Part shown: positions 27,786 through 36,747 of the stretch, piece by piece
Position numbering within the stretch: the stretch's first letter is position 1
How the letters are laid out: the number at the start of each line of letters is the position of its first letter
DNA from: Comamonadaceae bacterium
GTDB lineage: Bacteria > Pseudomonadota > Gammaproteobacteria > Burkholderiales > Burkholderiaceae_C
DNA: 64,000 nucleotides
NCBI GenBank assembly: GCA_947475685.1
Contig: CANJNC010000005.1
Span: 1-64,000 of the forward strand
Reading direction: 5' to 3'
Notes under the pieces: model-generated
What the model saw: the letters and a program-made list of their open reading frames with translations, nothing else
What the model was told of the DNA's origin: nothing
Database searches by the model: none
Position numbers and translations under genes: made by a program

Positions 27786-27830
27786 TTTCAATAAATATTG
27801 ACTAGGCTAGTTTTTAAGAGGAATCTATTT

Positions 27831-28826
27831 ATGATTAAGCGTATTGTGCTCTCAGTTGGTTTTATATTTTCTGCGTTAAGCACTCTTGCTGTGCTATGTT
27901 CTTATGCACAAGCTCAGCCAGTTAAAGCTTCCGCTTATCCTAATAAATCGGTTCGTTGGATCATCCCCTTTCCTCCAGGTGGTGCAACTGATATGCTTGG
28001 GCGTTTTTTAGCTCAAAAATTATCTGAAAGCTGGGGACAGACAGTGGTTGTTGAAAACCGAGCGGGTGCAAGTGGTACGATAGGATCAGACATGGTTGCA
28101 AAATCCCTGCCTGATGGAAGTATCTTTGTTGTTGGAACCACATCCAGTCATGCAGTGTCCCCAGCTCTTAATCCGAGTATGCCTTATGACAATTTACGCG
28201 ATTTTTCGCCTGTTGCGTTGATTGCTACTTTCCCCAATGTTTTAATCGTCAATCCCAATGGCCCCAAAACTCTGATTGAATTGATTACGCAACTCAAGAG
28301 CAACCCAGGTAAGTTGAGTTATGGTAGCTCTGGCAATGGAAGTTCAACTCACCTTACTGCTGAGCTTTTTCAACAAGCGACAGGAACTTTCATGGTTCAT
28401 GTGCCTTATAAAGGGACAGGGCCATTGTTAAATGATTTGGTTGCTGGTCACGTACTTCTTGGTTTTGATCAAATAACTCCAATACTGCCTTTTATTCAAT
28501 CTGGAAAATTGCGAGCTTTGGGCGTGGCTAGCATTGAGAGAAACTCCGCCGCGCCAGATGTTCCTTCGATTTCAGAGGCAGTTCCTGGTTTTGAAGCGAT
28601 TGGTTGGATGGGTTTACTAGGTCCAGCTGGACTTCCAACAGAAGTAGTGATTAAGATTAATTCAGATATTCGTCGCATACTACAAATGCCAGATGCCCAG
28701 CAAAAATTTCGAGATCTTGGTGCTGCACCAGGTATCTTGAGTCCTCAAGCGTTTGCTGAATTTGAGAAAAAAGACACTGAAAAGTGGCGAGCCCTAGTAA
28801 AAAGCGCCAATATTAAAGCTGAATAG
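27831..28826 (+). CDS. TctC/Bug receptor 5
   Basis: 331 residues from ATG 27831, which has AAGAGGAA in front; a TTG at 27798 in the same frame is less likely. The signal peptide is long and ends near AQAQ. The ligand loop is WIIPFPPGGATDMLGR. It is the last gene of set C, so set C has a Bug receptor on each side. Confidence 0.92.
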   Translation: MIKRIVLSVGFIFSALSTLAVLCSYAQAQPVKASAYPNKSVRWIIPFPPGGATDMLGRFLAQKLSESWGQTVVVENRAGASGTIGSDMVAKSLPDGSIFVVGTTSSHAVSPALNPSMPYDNLRDFSPVALIATFPNVLIVNPNGPKTLIELITQLKSNPGKLSYGSSGNGSSTHLTAELFQQATGTFMVHVPYKGTGPLLNDLVAGHVLLGFDQITPILPFIQSGKLRALGVASIERNSAAPDVPSISEAVPGFEAIGWMGLLGPAGLPTEVVIKINSDIRRILQMPDAQQKFRDLGAAPGILSPQAFAEFEKKDTEKWRALVKSANIKAE

Positions 28827-28976
28827 ACCAAAATGGAAAATATTTAATTTTGTGTTGTTTAATTATAAATAAGTATTTTCTAGAAAAACTCAATCTATTT
28901 AAGAAAAAAATTATTCACTGCGAACGCCACTGTGTTCAATCCCCGCATCGCTCCCCGGAAGCGATCATCAAAGGAC

Positions 28977-30245
28977 TTAATTTGGCTTGAGAAGAGTAAA
29001 TTGAATCACATCAATATTTGCTTCGTCGAACGCTGCCTCGCAATAGGCCAAATAAAATTCCCACAACTTGATGAAGCGGTTATCAAAGCCAACTGATTTG
29101 ACCTCTTCACTGCGAAGCATGAATTCATGCCTCCATCTCCTTAGTGTTTCAGCATAATCGGGCCCAAAATTGAACTCATCAATCACCACGAGACCCGATT
29201 GCTTTGCTCTTTTTCTAAACTCGCTGGCGCTTGGCAAGCAACCACCGGGAAAAATATATTGCTGAATAAAGTCAGTCGATTGAAGGTATCTTTCAAATAA
29301 ACTTTCATCGATGACAATGCTTTGAATGCATGCCTTTGCGCCAGGTTTTAAAAGTCTAGAGATGGTTTCAAAGTAACTGTTCCAATAGGACTGCCCAACT
29401 GCTTCAAACATTTCGATTGAGCAAATCGCATCAAAGGGCGCATCTTTGATATCTCGATAGTCTTCAAGTCTAAGGTCGGTGAAATTTTCAAGGCTTTTAG
29501 CTTGCATCCGAATTTTTGCAAATTCGAGTTGCTCATTGGATAGGGTCACGCCAGTCACATGGGCACCATGCCTTTGGCTTGCCATTTCCGCTAGGGCACC
29601 CCAACCACAACCGATTTCAAGCAACCGGTCTTTGGGTTGAAGCTCTACCATGCGTAGAGCGCGTTCAACTTTACTCCATTGAGCGTCCCTCAGCGGTTGA
29701 TTCATGTCTCCCTTAAATATTGCAGAGGAGTAGTTCATGGATGAGTCAAGCCAGATCTCATAAAAAGCATTGCCTAAATCATAATGCGCGTGAATATTCT
29801 TTTTGCTGTTGTTGCGGGTATTTCTATTGAGTAGATGTTTGATGCGATAAGAAAGACGACCTAGCCAATGGCCATAAATAATAGACTCAATTGCATTGCG
29901 GTTTGCGATAAATAAGCGAAGCAGTCCAGGTAAATCATCGCTGCTCCATAAATGAGACATATAAGATTCAGCAAAACCAATATCACCAGACTTTAAAGTT
30001 GCAGACAGAGCATCCCAGCTGTTGACCGTTATGCTTGCAAATGGAGCCTCAGAGGTTCCAAAATGTAGGGTAGAACCCTCAGGTGTTGTGAATTTTAAAG
30101 AACCAATTTTTAAATTTTTGAGAATCGACAACACACGCTTAGCAACTTGTGGAAGCTTAGATTCATTTAATTTGGATTGTTCGTAAATAGAATCCCTTGC
30201 GACCTGCATTGAAATAACTCCAGAGTGTTGAATGATTTTGGTCAA
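28977..30245 (-). CDS. cfa: Cyclopropane-fatty-acyl-phospholipid synthase family methyltransferase
   Basis: 422 residues. Family members transfer a methylene group from S-adenosylmethionine to double bonds of membrane lipid acyl chains. The SAM-binding motif LLEIGCGWGALAE is at 208-220, preceded by HYDLGNAFYEIWLDSSMNYS (from 154) and followed by CSIEMFEAVG. The N-terminal lipid-binding domain (about 1-145) is present. Length and order match true synthases, but related fatty-acid methyltransferases share these motifs. It stands alone, divergent from a dehydrogenase gene. Confidence 0.85.
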   Translation of the reverse strand: MTKIIQHSGVISMQVARDSIYEQSKLNESKLPQVAKRVLSILKNLKIGSLKFTTPEGSTLHFGTSEAPFASITVNSWDALSATLKSGDIGFAESYMSHLWSSDDLPGLLRLFIANRNAIESIIYGHWLGRLSYRIKHLLNRNTRNNSKKNIHAHYDLGNAFYEIWLDSSMNYSSAIFKGDMNQPLRDAQWSKVERALRMVELQPKDRLLEIGCGWGALAEMASQRHGAHVTGVTLSNEQLEFAKIRMQAKSLENFTDLRLEDYRDIKDAPFDAICSIEMFEAVGQSYWNSYFETISRLLKPGAKACIQSIVIDESLFERYLQSTDFIQQYIFPGGCLPSASEFRKRAKQSGLVVIDEFNFGPDYAETLRRWRHEFMLRSEEVKSVGFDNRFIKLWEFYLAYCEAAFDEANIDVIQFTLLKPN

Positions 30246-30707
30246 CCAGTGATGATCGAGGGTTTAAAAGCAAAGAAATTTAAACATAAATCTCATTGCG
30301 TTTAACTCAACTTGCGTTGATAAACCTTAAAAGTGTATGGCTTTTGCTGTCAATACATACATCTTGAAAATTTTGAAAATGAGTGACCAAAGCACTTTGC
30401 TTGCTCATCAAAAGGCATGAGGCTTGGATTTTTGAATGTTGCCGCTCACAAGACTTTAGGTTATTTTTATAAACTGTATAAAATAACAGTGCGTCGGTTC
30501 CTGCAAGAGTTTCTTCTCTTGCACAGCTGTGTTGATCCATTAGGTTACTTGAAAATATTTTTTATTTTTCATAGGCTTGTTGCTAGTGCTTAAAAATTTA
30601 TTAGGTATAGAGGTAATTGCGAATAGCCATGCAACTGATTTGAGAAATACAATTAACTACATGAAATAGGCGAGTTTTATTTTTTTGAAGTTTCTTGTGG
30701 ATGGTGT
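30246..30707. other. Divergent intergenic region, no gene seen
   Basis: 462 bases between the divergent cfa-like and D-2-hydroxyacid dehydrogenase genes. A minus-strand frame of 77 codons exists, but its composition and lack of recognisable motifs do not support it. The region must hold both promoters. No clear palindrome or riboswitch was seen. Confidence 0.4.
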
Positions 30708-31805
30708 ATGCCCATTATTTTGATAGAGGAAGATAAAATTTTAAGAACCATCGAGGTGATTTTGGATACTCGAGTGAGTCTTGAGCGTTTGGCGGCCTTT
30801 GCAGATTTTAACTCAACTGCGGTTGATGATTTTCCTGCATGGTTGGCGCAAACCCGTCAAGATTTAGTAGGTTTATATCCATCAGAGGTTCGGTTTTTTA
30901 AAACAAGAGAGGAGTTGCTTGAGCATTTGCCTGATGCCGATGTTTTGATCACAGAGGGTTTGAAAGTAGGTGACTATGAGCTTTCGCGTGCAAAAAAGCT
31001 TCGTGTCATCCAGCAGTTTGGTACTCATGTGAGCCATATTGATCAAGAATCATGTTTTAAAAGAAGTGTTGTCGTCAAGACGCTTCGTCGACGAACCAAT
31101 ATCGCCATGGCCGAGCACACCATGATGCTGTGCTTGAATTTGGCTAGGCGGTTTATGCATGTCAATCAGTTGGTTAGCGAAGACGATTTGAGCCGCCATG
31201 GCATGCATTACAAACCCTACGATACTCGATTTACACCCAATGCCAATTACATGCGACTAACAGATCTTAGAACCCTTTATGGGTCTTGCATCGGATTGCT
31301 TGGATTTGGTGAAATTGCTCAAGAGGTGGCCAAAATGGCCCAAGTGTTTGGAATGAATGTCTTGTGTCACAAAGCCCATCCACTTACAGCGAGTCAAGAG
31401 GAGTTGTTTGGTGTGAAATGTGTATCGCTCAATGAGTTACTTGAGAAGTCCGAGTTCTTAAGTATTCATGTCCCTTTGAATGAGGGTACATTCGATTTGA
31501 TTGGAGAGGCTCAGTTGATGCGCATGCCCAAGGGCTCCTTTTTGATCAATACTGCGCGTGCCACAATCGTCAATCACGATGCTTTGGTAAAGGCGTTGCA
31601 ATGTGAGCACATTGCGGGAGCTGCTTTTGATGTGCATTACAGCGAGCCGGTTAAGAGCGATGAGATATTGCGTCGCTTTCCCAATTTTTTGGCAACCCCT
31701 CACGTGGGAGGAGCCTCTAGGATGAATGTTTTAATTGATATTAAAACTCTTCTTCAAAATTGTGTACCTTTCATATCCAATCAATTCCATTTTTCAATCT
31801 CTTGA
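30708..31805 (+). CDS. D-2-hydroxyacid dehydrogenase (NAD-dependent)
   Basis: 365 residues. The Rossmann domain shows GLLGFGEIAQEVAK. The catalytic Arg lies in NTARATIV, the Glu in DVHYSEP and the His in TPHVGGAS, so the usual Arg-Glu-His set is complete. Family members reduce 2-keto acids to D-2-hydroxy acids or the reverse. The N-terminal 60 residues are longer than in simple members. It is followed by an alpha/beta-hydrolase-fold protein and a Bug receptor, which suggests an organic-acid route. The substrate is unknown. Confidence 0.85.
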   Translation: MPIILIEEDKILRTIEVILDTRVSLERLAAFADFNSTAVDDFPAWLAQTRQDLVGLYPSEVRFFKTREELLEHLPDADVLITEGLKVGDYELSRAKKLRVIQQFGTHVSHIDQESCFKRSVVVKTLRRRTNIAMAEHTMMLCLNLARRFMHVNQLVSEDDLSRHGMHYKPYDTRFTPNANYMRLTDLRTLYGSCIGLLGFGEIAQEVAKMAQVFGMNVLCHKAHPLTASQEELFGVKCVSLNELLEKSEFLSIHVPLNEGTFDLIGEAQLMRMPKGSFLINTARATIVNHDALVKALQCEHIAGAAFDVHYSEPVKSDEILRRFPNFLATPHVGGASRMNVLIDIKTLLQNCVPFISNQFHFSIS

Positions 31806-31873
31806 TTCCGCTCTTATACATGGAGACTGCTTTGAAGCATTTCACAAACATCACTCAAAATTCTGTTTCAAAT

Positions 31874-32767
31874 ATGCAAAAGCTTATTAGGCTTTGGCTG
31901 GTCACTGTTTTTTTATTTGGATTGCCCTGCCTATATGCTGAACGTATTTCGGCGCAAGAGTCGTATCCAATCGCCCTTGAAGGTCAATTCGCCAATTTGA
32001 GCAATGTAAAGTTGTGGTACACAGATATTGGAGAGAAGTCAGCCAAGGAGGTGGTGGTGATGTTGCATCCCAATACGGGCACAAGTGCTGTATGGGCTGA
32101 TCAATCGCGCGCATTGGCTAAAGCAGGTTATCGCGCTATTGCATTTGACCGGAGAGGTTGGGGACAAAGCGTCTATGCCAGCGAGGCTGACAATGGAGCG
32201 CAAAGTATTGCTGAAGATTTGGAGAGCCTGGTGATGTATTTGAAGCTGGATCGGTTTCATTTGATCGGAATTGCAGGAGGTGGATTTGCAGCCATTGATT
32301 ATGCGGCTTGGCAGCAAAAAAGACTCAAGTCTCTGATCGTTGGAGGCAGTACGGCTCAATTGACCGATCCCGTAATGAAAGACATTGTCCAACGTCTTGA
32401 AATTCCAGGCATCAGAAAAATCCCCGCACATTACAGGGAGGTCGGCCCCTCTTACCGAGCTCGCAGTCCTGAAGGTACCCTGAAGTGGCTGGAGGTGGAA
32501 GAGCATTCCATGCAAAAAAATGCAAAAGCACAAAATTTGTATACACTCAATACACTAGACAAGATCTCCACGATCAAGGTGCCTAGCCTTTTGATTGCTG
32601 GTGGCGCGGACTTATTGTCACCCCCCTCGCTCATGAGAATCTGGGGACAGCGGTTAAAGGGGCATCAATGGTTCCTCATCCCCGAAGCTGGTCACGCTTT
32701 GACATGGGAAGAGCCAGCGCTTTTTACCAAAGCAATGTTGGATTTTTTGAATCAACAGACAATGTAA
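31874..32767 (+). CDS. Exported alpha/beta-hydrolase-fold protein lacking the serine nucleophile
   Basis: 297 residues from ATG 31874, chosen because a signal peptide begins there (KLIRLWLVTVFLFGLPCLYA). Longer in-frame starts would overlap the dehydrogenase gene. The fold markers are clear: FDRRGWGQS, the elbow region, GGADLLSPP (acid) and PEAGHALTW (histidine). The elbow reads GIAGG, so Ala134 occupies the place of the nucleophile of GxSxG. It may be a binding or regulatory protein, or use another chemistry. It lies between a dehydrogenase and a Bug receptor. Confidence 0.8.
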   Translation: MQKLIRLWLVTVFLFGLPCLYAERISAQESYPIALEGQFANLSNVKLWYTDIGEKSAKEVVVMLHPNTGTSAVWADQSRALAKAGYRAIAFDRRGWGQSVYASEADNGAQSIAEDLESLVMYLKLDRFHLIGIAGGGFAAIDYAAWQQKRLKSLIVGGSTAQLTDPVMKDIVQRLEIPGIRKIPAHYREVGPSYRARSPEGTLKWLEVEEHSMQKNAKAQNLYTLNTLDKISTIKVPSLLIAGGADLLSPPSLMRIWGQRLKGHQWFLIPEAGHALTWEEPALFTKAMLDFLNQQTM

Positions 32768-32786
32768 ACAAGTCAAGAGATATTCA

Positions 32787-33776
32787 ATGTCTAAAAAAGT
32801 CATCCATCGTTTCGCGTATTTTTTTAATGCTTTGATATTTTGGAGTGCTTGTTTCAGCCCTGCATCGTCTCAAGCACAGATCTATCCAAGCCAAGCGATT
32901 AAACTCATCTCGCCCATTCCTTCAGGTGGAGCACCTGATTTGATCGCGAGAATCATCGCAGCAAAACTGTCTGAATTGATACAACAAGCTGTGGTTGTAG
33001 AAAATAGAGTGGGCTCAAATGGAATGATTGCAGCCGATTACGTTGCCAAAAGCGCTGCAGATGGACATACTTTGCTTGTGGGCATGGACAGCATCTTTAC
33101 GATCAATCCTTACTTGTACACAAAGTCCAGTTTAGATGTCAATCACGAGTTGGTGCCAGTAGCAACTCTAGGCTCGAATCAATTTGTCTTGTCTGCCAAT
33201 GCCAACTTGCCCGTCAAGTCTTTTTCAGAGTTCATTGAATGGGCCAAACATGCAAATCCTCCTCTTGCCTATGCCTCTGCTGGAAATGGCAGCCAGCATC
33301 ATTTGATCATGGAGCTTTTAAAGTCCAGGGCTGGAGTGGATTTGATGCATGTGCCCTACAAGGGCGGATCCCCTGCAACCACCGCCACAGTGGGTGGCGA
33401 AGTGGCGGTTATGTTTGCTGGCACATCGAATTCCAATTTAATCAAGGCCGGCAAACTCAAAGCTTTGGCCAGCACGGGACTCAAGAGATCTCGAGTCTTT
33501 AGTGAGTTACCAACGATCAATGAAACTTATCCAGAGTTTGAAGCCAGCATTTGGATTGGTTTATTTGCACCGACCAACACCCCCATTGCGACGCTGAACA
33601 AGTTAAGAGAATACGTCAACAAAGCACTCTCAACCTCCGAGGTGATAGAGAGCTTGTTCAAATCAGGGGGCATTGAAGCGTTCATCAGTTCACAAGAAGA
33701 ATTCAAAGCTTTAATTTTAAGAGATCAAAAAAAATATTCAAAAATTATTCAGACACTTAAGATCAGGCTGGATTGA
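32787..33776 (+). CDS. TctC/Bug receptor 6
   Basis: 329 residues. The signal peptide ends near SSQAQ. The ligand loop is LISPIPSGGAPDLIAR, an unusual variant with IPSGG. It ends six bases before the convergent MmgE/PrpD gene. It is the third gene of a plus-strand unit with the dehydrogenase and the nucleophile-less hydrolase. Confidence 0.92.
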   Translation: MSKKVIHRFAYFFNALIFWSACFSPASSQAQIYPSQAIKLISPIPSGGAPDLIARIIAAKLSELIQQAVVVENRVGSNGMIAADYVAKSAADGHTLLVGMDSIFTINPYLYTKSSLDVNHELVPVATLGSNQFVLSANANLPVKSFSEFIEWAKHANPPLAYASAGNGSQHHLIMELLKSRAGVDLMHVPYKGGSPATTATVGGEVAVMFAGTSNSNLIKAGKLKALASTGLKRSRVFSELPTINETYPEFEASIWIGLFAPTNTPIATLNKLREYVNKALSTSEVIESLFKSGGIEAFISSQEEFKALILRDQKKYSKIIQTLKIRLD

Positions 33777-33782
33777 TCTGAC

Positions 33783-35165
33783 TTAAATGCAGAGTTTGCG
33801 CATGAGAACTTTCATGGGAGTACTCGTATTTTTACAAAGTTCTAAAATTTGCGGAATTCTCGCTTGACTGACCCATGGGCTTAAGCAGTCATTGAACTTT
33901 TGATCCAAATCGCTTTGGCTAGCTGGATTTTCAGGTGAACCTTTGTGAAAAGCGGTGGTTTCAATAAATATTTTTTTAGCTTTGTTTTCAATGGTGAGTG
34001 TCACGGGTTGTTCAAAAGGTGCTTTTCGAACAGATTCAACCTCTTCTGAAAGATGGGGCGGGACCCTCACTTCAATTAAGTCAATCAGTTTTGCAATTTC
34101 GGGTCTTTTCACCGCTTCATCAGAGAAAGATGCAAGTGAGGGGCGCTTGTCCAAAAGAGCCGAAGCGATACAGTACTCAAGAGAGGTTTTTGCCTGAAGT
34201 CCGTTTATGGGCCTAGAGTGAATCAAGGTTCTGGGATACATGTAACTCACATCACACGTAATTTTTTTGATGTCATTGAGTTTGAGTTGGTGTTTCTTTT
34301 GAAGCTCAACGACACAGTCTATGGCAAATAAAGGGGGCCTGCCACAGGGGTAGAGTTTGAAAGTTTGCCCAGGGTGGATAATGACAAAGGGTTCGCCCCA
34401 TTTATCCAAATCAGACCACAAGGCTGTGTCTGACCATTCTTTAGAGAATACTTGACCAATGTTCATTGGCCCATCAAAAATATGTGTGTCCGCAGTAAAA
34501 CCGCGTTTGGCCAGTCTTGCGGCTTTGACGCCATTGCTAGCCGCAAGGCCACTGTGAAATGACATGGTCATGGTGCCAAAGTTTCTTCTAACACCACTGG
34601 CCATAGAAGCCGCAATTCCCAAAGCATGCTGGGTTTGTGACGCATTCAAATTGAGCAAATGTGCGCAAGCGATCGTCGCTGCGAATGTGCCTTGAGTAGC
34701 GGTTGCATGCCAACCCAATTCGTAGTGAGCGGGATTAAGAAGCATGCCAATTCGGCATTCAAGCTCATAGCCAATGACAAAGGCCGTGAGCGCTTGGTCG
34801 ATACTGGCATTGACTTCTTCTGCAACTGCCAATACAGCTGGCAACAACGGACCTGATGGATGACCTCGCATTTGTGCTTGATTGTCATCGAAAAGTTGAA
34901 GGCTGACCATCGACCCATTGATCAACGCGGCGTCATCGGTTCTGGCGAATTGTGAATAACCAATGATTGAGCTGCCGCTATTGGGTGAATTTTCAAGATA
35001 CGCATTCATCAAAATCTCAATGGCAGGCTGTTTGTATGCTGAAAAGGCACAAGCCAATGAATCTATCAGGCATTGAGAGGCGGCTTGTTTTTCTATGATA
35101 GAAATCTTTTTGGGCAACTCGATCAAACAGGTATTGATGAGTTTTTGGGTCAGTTGTTCAATCAT
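33783..35165 (-). CDS. MmgE/PrpD family protein
   Basis: About 460 residues from ATG 35165 (TTG at 35174 is also in frame). The family includes 2-methylcitrate dehydratase, iminodisuccinate epimerase and cis-aconitate decarboxylase. The typical blocks are seen: INGSMVSLQLFDDNQAQMRGHPSGPLLPAVLA, LGIAASMASGVRRNFGTM, and HSGLAASNGVKAARLAKRGFT. The helical domain and the C-terminal alpha/beta domain are both complete. A Bug receptor gene lies 30 bases upstream, so it probably acts on a di- or tricarboxylate taken up by that receptor. The exact reaction cannot be read from the sequence. Confidence 0.88.
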   Translation of the reverse strand: MIEQLTQKLINTCLIELPKKISIIEKQAASQCLIDSLACAFSAYKQPAIEILMNAYLENSPNSGSSIIGYSQFARTDDAALINGSMVSLQLFDDNQAQMRGHPSGPLLPAVLAVAEEVNASIDQALTAFVIGYELECRIGMLLNPAHYELGWHATATQGTFAATIACAHLLNLNASQTQHALGIAASMASGVRRNFGTMTMSFHSGLAASNGVKAARLAKRGFTADTHIFDGPMNIGQVFSKEWSDTALWSDLDKWGEPFVIIHPGQTFKLYPCGRPPLFAIDCVVELQKKHQLKLNDIKKITCDVSYMYPRTLIHSRPINGLQAKTSLEYCIASALLDKRPSLASFSDEAVKRPEIAKLIDLIEVRVPPHLSEEVESVRKAPFEQPVTLTIENKAKKIFIETTAFHKGSPENPASQSDLDQKFNDCLSPWVSQARIPQILELCKNTSTPMKVLMRKLCI

Positions 35166-35195
35166 GAGGGTCAATGAAAGGGGCGTTCTTAAAAG

Positions 35196-36185
35196 TTAAA
35201 GGTCTTTGATGTTGGCGTCTTTGATCGTTTTGGACCACCGAATGATTTCGTTTTGAACATAATCCTTGAACTGAGCTGGGGTGTTGGCCACCGCAGGATC
35301 AATCCCTTCTTTGGTCAACTTGGCTTTGATTTCAGGAAGTTTGATCAAAGCGTTGATTTCTGTATTGAGCTTGTTGACGATAGAGGTCGGCGTATTGATG
35401 GGCGCAAAGATGCCTAACCAATTGCTCACCTCAAAGCCAGGAAAGCCTAAAGATGCAATGGTTGGAACATTGGGGACCATCGTGGAAGGCTGGAGTGTGG
35501 AGACGCCTAAAGCTTGAAGTTTGCCTGAATTCACAAAGGGCAAAACCGTTGTTAAGCCCATCAACATCACTTGTACATTGCTCCCAAGGAGGTCTGTGAC
35601 AGCGGGTGCAGCGCCTTTATAAGGAACATGAACCAATTCAATATCTGCCAAACGATCAAACATCACCATGGCCAAGTGACTTGAGCTCCCAGGTCCCGAT
35701 GTGGCGTAGTTCATTTTTCCTGGCTTAGATTTAGCCAATTGAATGAATTCATTCAAATTTTTCACATTTAAACTTGGATTGACGACCAATAAGCTTGCGA
35801 GTGAGCCCGCTTTGACAATGGGCTGCAAGTCGCGCATAGTGTCAAAGCCCACTTTGCTAAGGCTGGGGTTCATTGTCACAACGCCAGAAGTCGTAAAGAG
35901 CAAGGTGTAGCCATCTGGCAGCGCATGGGTGACGAACTCTGCGCCTATACTGCCACCTGCACCAGCCTTGTTATCGATGATCACTGGTTGCTCAAGACGC
36001 TCCGCCAGTTTTGGAATCAGTACGCGTGCCATGGTGTCTGTCGGCCCACTGGCTGCGAAAGGAATGACAAAGTGCACGGGCTTGTTGGGGTACTTGGCAC
36101 TGTCTTGTGCAAAACTCAAACTGACGCATATTGAGCTCCATGCAAGTGTTTGAAGTGGCCAAGCAAGGAGAGAGGGTAGGTTCAT
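35196..36185 (-). CDS. TctC/Bug receptor 7
   Basis: 329 residues with signal peptide ending SFAQD. The ligand loop is FVIPFAASGPTDTMAR, with AASG instead of APGG. It is upstream of and co-directional with the MmgE/PrpD gene, a repeated pairing in this window. Confidence 0.92.
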   Translation of the reverse strand: MNLPSLLAWPLQTLAWSSICVSLSFAQDSAKYPNKPVHFVIPFAASGPTDTMARVLIPKLAERLEQPVIIDNKAGAGGSIGAEFVTHALPDGYTLLFTTSGVVTMNPSLSKVGFDTMRDLQPIVKAGSLASLLVVNPSLNVKNLNEFIQLAKSKPGKMNYATSGPGSSSHLAMVMFDRLADIELVHVPYKGAAPAVTDLLGSNVQVMLMGLTTVLPFVNSGKLQALGVSTLQPSTMVPNVPTIASLGFPGFEVSNWLGIFAPINTPTSIVNKLNTEINALIKLPEIKAKLTKEGIDPAVANTPAQFKDYVQNEIIRWSKTIKDANIKDL

Positions 36186-36261
36186 GATCGGTTTTGCTGA
36201 TAAATGTAAGGTTATGTTAAGCGAAGTGACGGTATTTGTAACTGGCTTTTGATCCTGTCAA

Positions 36262-36302
36262 GAAAAATGGGCATGCTCTCAGCTTGACTGAGTCGGATGC
36301 CC
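36262..36302 (-). terminator. Rho-independent terminator after the FKBP gene
   Basis: On the minus strand the arms GGGCAT and CTCAG pair with CTGAG and ATGCCC around a five-base loop. The hairpin is followed by ATTTTT. It lies 35 bases beyond the FKBP stop codon, so it separates that gene from the Bug-MmgE/PrpD unit. Confidence 0.7.
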
Positions 36303-36336
36303 ACCCAAGATAACTTGTATAGTGCTCTTGTGCTGG

Positions 36337-36690
36337 TTATGCGTGAACGGCAAGCAACTCTACATCAAATTTAAGTGTTGCGTTGGGAGGAATGGCGCCA
36401 CCTGCTCCTCGAGCGCCATAGCCCAATTCGGGAGGGATGATCAAAGTGCGCTTGCCGCCGATTCTCATGCCTTGTACACCTTCATCCCAGCCCTTGATGA
36501 CCATTCCAGCACCTAAGTGGAATTCGAAGGGATCGCTTCGATCAAGGCTTGAGTCAAATTTCTCACCTTGTTCATCATTGGCATATAACCAGCCCGTGTA
36601 ATGAACGCTGACCTCTTGGTTGGCAGAGGCCTCGGCACCCTCTCCAATGTGAGTGTCAATGTACTGAAGTCCCGATGAAGTTTTGATCAT
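36337..36690 (-). CDS. FKBP-type peptidyl-prolyl cis-trans isomerase
   Basis: A 117-residue single FKBP domain that speeds proline isomerisation during folding. Hallmarks are [49 protein letters not shown] and a final LKFDVELL strand. There is no signal peptide, so it is cytoplasmic. It has its own terminator. It is a housekeeping-type gene among catabolic genes. Confidence 0.95.
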   Translation of the reverse strand: MIKTSSGLQYIDTHIGEGAEASANQEVSVHYTGWLYANDEQGEKFDSSLDRSDPFEFHLGAGMVIKGWDEGVQGMRIGGKRTLIIPPELGYGARGAGGAIPPNATLKFDVELLAVHA

Positions 36691-36747
36691 GATTTCTCTC
36701 TAAAAATAAAAATGATGTCGAATTATCCTTGAAAATTAAAGACCAGT

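Noticed and set aside
28947-28965. Terminator after the cfa-like gene
   Set aside because: A six-base inverted repeat exists but no T run follows it on the relevant strand.
30307-30540. Minus-strand gene of 77 codons
   Set aside because: No ribosome site, no recognisable motif, and composition unlike the neighbouring genes; it lies in a divergent promoter region.
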